From: Lachnospiraceae bacterium
Lineage (GTDB): Bacteria; Bacillota; Clostridia; Lachnospirales; Lachnospiraceae
Assembly: GCA_014804385.1 (NCBI GenBank)
Contig: JAAUZW010000043.1
Span: 1-6,262 of the forward strand
Direction: 5' to 3'
Length of the DNA: 6,262 nucleotides
Shown here in pieces: positions 4,809-6,262 of this stretch (the first letter of the stretch is position 1; each line of letters begins with the position of its first letter). The notes beneath the pieces were generated by a model. The model saw only the letters and a program-made list of their open reading frames with translations, searched no databases and had not been told where the DNA came from. The translations under genes and the position numbers were made by a program.

Positions 4809-5705
4809 TTATAAGGTAAGCGCCGGAATGGCCAATCTTGCTCCCGTACCCGGATCTGCGCCAAAGTTAAAAGTGGGAGCCATATCATATGCGAATTGAT
4901 ATCCATAGAGAGCGGGATTATATTTTTCTATCGCTGCATAGGCGCTTGCGATTGCTTTACCGAAATCCTCCGCCTTTTCATATGGCTCGCTCTGAAAATA
5001 TAACATGGTGCATTCCGGAAGTTCCAACACTTTATATGACTCGGGCAGTTCTTTGTCGTAATCCAAAGGAACCTCAATTCCAGCTGCTGTCTTTGAAAAG
5101 CCGGGTTCCACAAATTGATCCGGCAGTTCGATCAAAGCGGCAGTTTCCAATTTTTCCGGGATGCTGTTCAATAATCCTTCCCATTCACAACCCACTTCTT
5201 CACAATACGAAAAATAATCCTGTGCGTGGTGTGACGGAAGATAAATCAATTTTCTTCTTTTCCGTTCCTTGGCGGTTATCATGCAAAAATTCAAATCATT
5301 ACTCATAGCGATTTCCTCCTTATGCTTAAGCATTAGATAATAGTGACTGATGGGATATTGTATGAATAATGGGATAGCTATTTTTTTATCACGATAATTG
5401 GAGGGCATAATGTGAAACTTTTTATAAAAAGAACGCGAAAATCCCTCGTGTGATTTGAAATGGCTGTTTAAGGCAACTTCCAAAATAGGCTTTTTGGTAT
5501 GTAACAGTTCATTTGCACTTTCCGTTAGATAGATTGCGTTAATATATTCGTGCAATGTTTGGTTAAGATACTTCTTGAAAAACCTGTTGACCTGCCGTCT
5601 GGAATATCCAACAGCAGAACAGACAGCATCGGCATCAAAGTTATTGTCCTTATAATGCTTGCGTATGTAATTTTGCATGGTCTGAACTGTTTCCACATCT
5701 CTCAT
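4809..5705 (-). CDS. AraC-type regulator with C-terminal GyrI-like effector-binding domain
   Basis: A 298-residue two-domain regulator. Numbered from ATG 5705, the N-terminal domain has two helix-turn-helix units: NFDADAVCSAVGYSRRQVNRFF (22-43) and the second, with ILEVALNSHFKSHEGFSRSFYKKF ending in MPSNYR (74-105), the AraC family signature. After a linker, residues from about 134 to 298 form a GyrI-like (Rob/BmrR-type) domain that binds small, often hydrophobic or cationic ligands; YLPSHHAQDYFSY, AAGIEVPLDYDKELPESYKVLELP and LYFQSEPYEKAEDFGKAI are recognisable segments. I prefer ATG 5705 over the upstream in-frame GTG at 5720, because the likely binding site AAGGTGG (5717-5723) overlaps that GTG and sits 11 bases before the ATG. 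The methyltransferase gene follows. The gene also holds a strong internal start signal at the domain junction (see separate entry). The ligand is unknown. Confidence 0.88.
   Translation of the reverse strand: MRDVETVQTMQNYIRKHYKDNNFDADAVCSAVGYSRRQVNRFFKKYLNQTLHEYINAIYLTESANELLHTKKPILEVALNSHFKSHEGFSRSFYKKFHIMPSNYRDKKIAIPLFIQYPISHYYLMLKHKEEIAMSNDLNFCMITAKERKRRKLIYLPSHHAQDYFSYCEEVGCEWEGLLNSIPEKLETAALIELPDQFVEPGFSKTAAGIEVPLDYDKELPESYKVLELPECTMLYFQSEPYEKAEDFGKAIASAYAAIEKYNPALYGYQFAYDMAPTFNFGADPGTGARLAIPALTL
5304..5321 (-). promoter_or_regulatory. Internal Shine-Dalgarno and in-frame ATG at the AraC/GyrI domain junction
   Basis: Within the regulator gene the minus strand reads AAGGAGG (5315-5321), eight bases, then ATG (5304-5306) in frame. 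This is a better start signal than the gene's own. Initiation here would yield 165 residues starting MSNDLNFCMITAKERK, which is almost exactly the GyrI-like effector domain without the DNA-binding part. The signal is directly visible; its use in the cell is inference. The codons give Lys-Glu-Glu, common residues in a linker, so chance is possible. Confidence 0.5.
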
Positions 5706-5790
5706 CCAATCAATATCCACCTTTATATTGTACTTACGCAGTAAAGAGTCTGTCTTGACCTATTTGGACAAATGCATCAATACTACTGAA

Positions 5791-5819
5791 ATTGTAGCAT
5801 ATCCTCTATGGAATCACAA
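5791..5819 (-). promoter_or_regulatory. Promoter of the AraC regulator-methyltransferase operon
   Basis: On the minus strand, TTGTGA (5814-5819, 4 of 6) and TACAAT (5791-5796, 5 of 6) are separated by exactly 17 bases. Transcription would start near 5784, about 80 bases before the chosen ATG. The bases between hold no obvious terminator or long palindrome that would mark an operator. Confidence 0.55.
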
Positions 5820-5924
5820 TTCTTTAGGCGGCGTATGTGGTGCGGAATCGCAAAAATACTCAGACGAATTACGCGAAAATGATTAAATTGAGAAATAATC
5901 TGACAATTTGCCGTAAAGTCTATA

Positions 5925-5953
5925 TTTACAATCTGTCGAAACGGGTGTATTAT
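5925..5953 (+). promoter_or_regulatory. Promoter of the structured leader and right-end gene
   Basis: TTTACA (5925-5930, 5 of 6) and TATTAT (5948-5953, 5 of 6) are separated by exactly 17 bases. Predicted transcription starts near 5960, immediately before the hairpin at 5965-6002 and about 240 bases before the ATG at 6204. Confidence 0.55.
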
Positions 5954-5964
5954 TGTATACATGT

Positions 5965-6008
5965 AGATCGCAAAGGAGCGCTAGATGGCTTTTTTGCGAT
6001 CTTTTCTT
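5965..6008 (+). terminator. Terminator-like hairpin at the start of the right-end transcript
   Basis: AGATCGCAAAGGAGC (5965-5979) pairs along its full 15 bases, with two G-U pairs, with GCTTTTTTGCGATCT (5988-6002) around the eight-base loop GCTAGATG. TTTCTT follows (6003-6008). As an intrinsic terminator it would release an RNA of only about 45 bases from the promoter at 5925-5953, so it may instead end a transcript entering from further left, or act as a switchable or RNA-stabilising 5' hairpin. A GGAG sits in the 5' arm. Confidence 0.6.
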
Positions 6009-6041
6009 ATGAGTATAAAGGCAACAGCATAGAGGAGGAGC

Positions 6042-6164
6042 GGTTGAATAAATTGTCTGATGACCAATTTATTCAACCTGGAATTTGCGTTGAAACATCG
6101 CAAATTCTTATGATCGCAGAGCAGAATCGAAGTATTCCTTCGGAAAACTTCTGAAATTCTGCTC
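6042..6164 (+). ncRNA. Unrecognised leader of three consecutive hairpins before the right-end gene
   Basis: Three back-to-back stems lie here. Stem one is a perfect 14-base inverted repeat, GGTTGAATAAATTG (6042-6055) with its complement at 6065-6078, loop TCTGATGAC. Stem two is a perfect 9-base repeat, GAATTTGCG (6081-6089) with CGCAAATTC (6099-6107), loop TTGAAACAT. Stem three is GAGCAGAAT (6119-6127) with ATTCTGCTC (6156-6164), enclosing GAAG/CTTC and TTCC/GGAA. They are followed by AGGAGG and the start codon of the partial gene. Both perfect stems have nine-base loops. Such regular pairing is unlikely in ordinary intergenic DNA and suggests a structured RNA leader. I do not recognise a known riboswitch, T-box or ribosomal-protein leader in it. 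A repeat-derived element is the main alternative. Confidence 0.5.
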
Positions 6165-6203
6165 GCGTGCCTCAGCAAAATGCTTCGACAAGGAGGAAGA
6201 GCT

Positions 6204-6262
6204 ATGTTTGATGTAAAGACGGATATTCCCGCCTCACCGCTTCACCGGGCGGAATTTGAGCA
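6204..6262 (+). CDS. Start of an unidentified protein, cut by the window end
   Basis: An ideal AGGAGG (6191-6196) lies seven bases before ATG 6204, followed by an open frame reading MFDVKTDIPASPLHRAEFE to the window edge. Only 19 whole codons are present, too few to name the family. There is no signal peptide or membrane segment in this part. The gene is preceded by the multi-hairpin leader at 5965-6164, which probably controls it. Confidence 0.65.
   Translation, partial: MFDVKTDIPASPLHRAEFE

Noticed and set aside
4889..5308. A long plus-strand open frame opposite the AraC regulator gene, and a similar one at 4192-4512 opposite the methyltransferase.
   Set aside because: They are antisense to clear family members, lack ribosome binding sites and have sequence typical of shadow frames.
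6057..6107. CTGATGA (6057-6063) followed by GAAAC (6092-6096), the conserved core words of a hammerhead ribozyme.
   Set aside because: The bases after CTGATGA cannot form a stem II closing directly before GAAAC, and both words fall in loops of perfect local hairpins. No matching stem III and cleavage-site arrangement is seen, so the match is probably chance.
5837..6154. A 105-codon plus-strand open frame, and an overlapping minus-strand frame at 5981-6178.
   Set aside because: Neither has a ribosome binding site at its start or family-like sequence. Both run through perfect inverted repeats and the promoter and terminator-like signals, which fits structured noncoding DNA better.

Overview
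The window looks like chromosomal accessory DNA from a low-to-mid GC Firmicute, most likely a gut Clostridium/Lachnospiraceae-type bacterium. The basis is AGGAGG-type ribosome binding sites, TTGACA/TATAAT-type promoters, an Rpn-family tail of the kind common in Lachnospiraceae, and the protein families present. This placement is inference from style; no species is claimed. The two acetyltransferase genes are visibly AT-richer than the zinc-ribbon and methyltransferase/AraC genes, so the window may be a patchwork.

Left part, minus strand (1-922): a strong promoter at 894-922 reads leftwards through the truncated tail of an Rpn-type nuclease/transposase gene into a small VOC (glyoxalase-fold) protein. 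Positions 1-131 hold no supported gene.

Centre left, plus strand (971-2998): a promoter leads to an 18-codon leader peptide. It is followed by a four-segment set of mutually exclusive RNA pairings ending in an intrinsic terminator just before a GNAT acetyltransferase gene. This is the layout of ribosome-mediated transcription attenuation, as seen at many antibiotic-inducible genes. A second GNAT gene and a PhnP-like metallo-hydrolase gene, broken by what look like two internal deletions, follow in the same direction with no clear terminator between them.

Centre (2999-3885): a promoter and a small membrane-anchored zinc-ribbon protein on the plus strand converge on a 56-residue unknown protein on the minus strand.

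Right part, minus strand (3953-5819): a promoter drives an AraC-type regulator carrying a C-terminal GyrI-like effector domain, followed 48 bases later by a class I SAM-dependent methyltransferase, probably as one operon. The regulator gene contains a near-ideal internal Shine-Dalgarno and ATG exactly at the junction between its DNA-binding and effector domains, so it may also make a free effector-binding domain.

Right end, plus strand (5925-6262): a promoter, a terminator-like hairpin at the start of the transcript, and three further near-perfect hairpins in about 200 bases precede a well-placed AGGAGG and the first 19 codons of a gene that runs off the window. This densely structured leader is not one I recognise. 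The GNAT attenuator and this leader are the two most interesting objects here.
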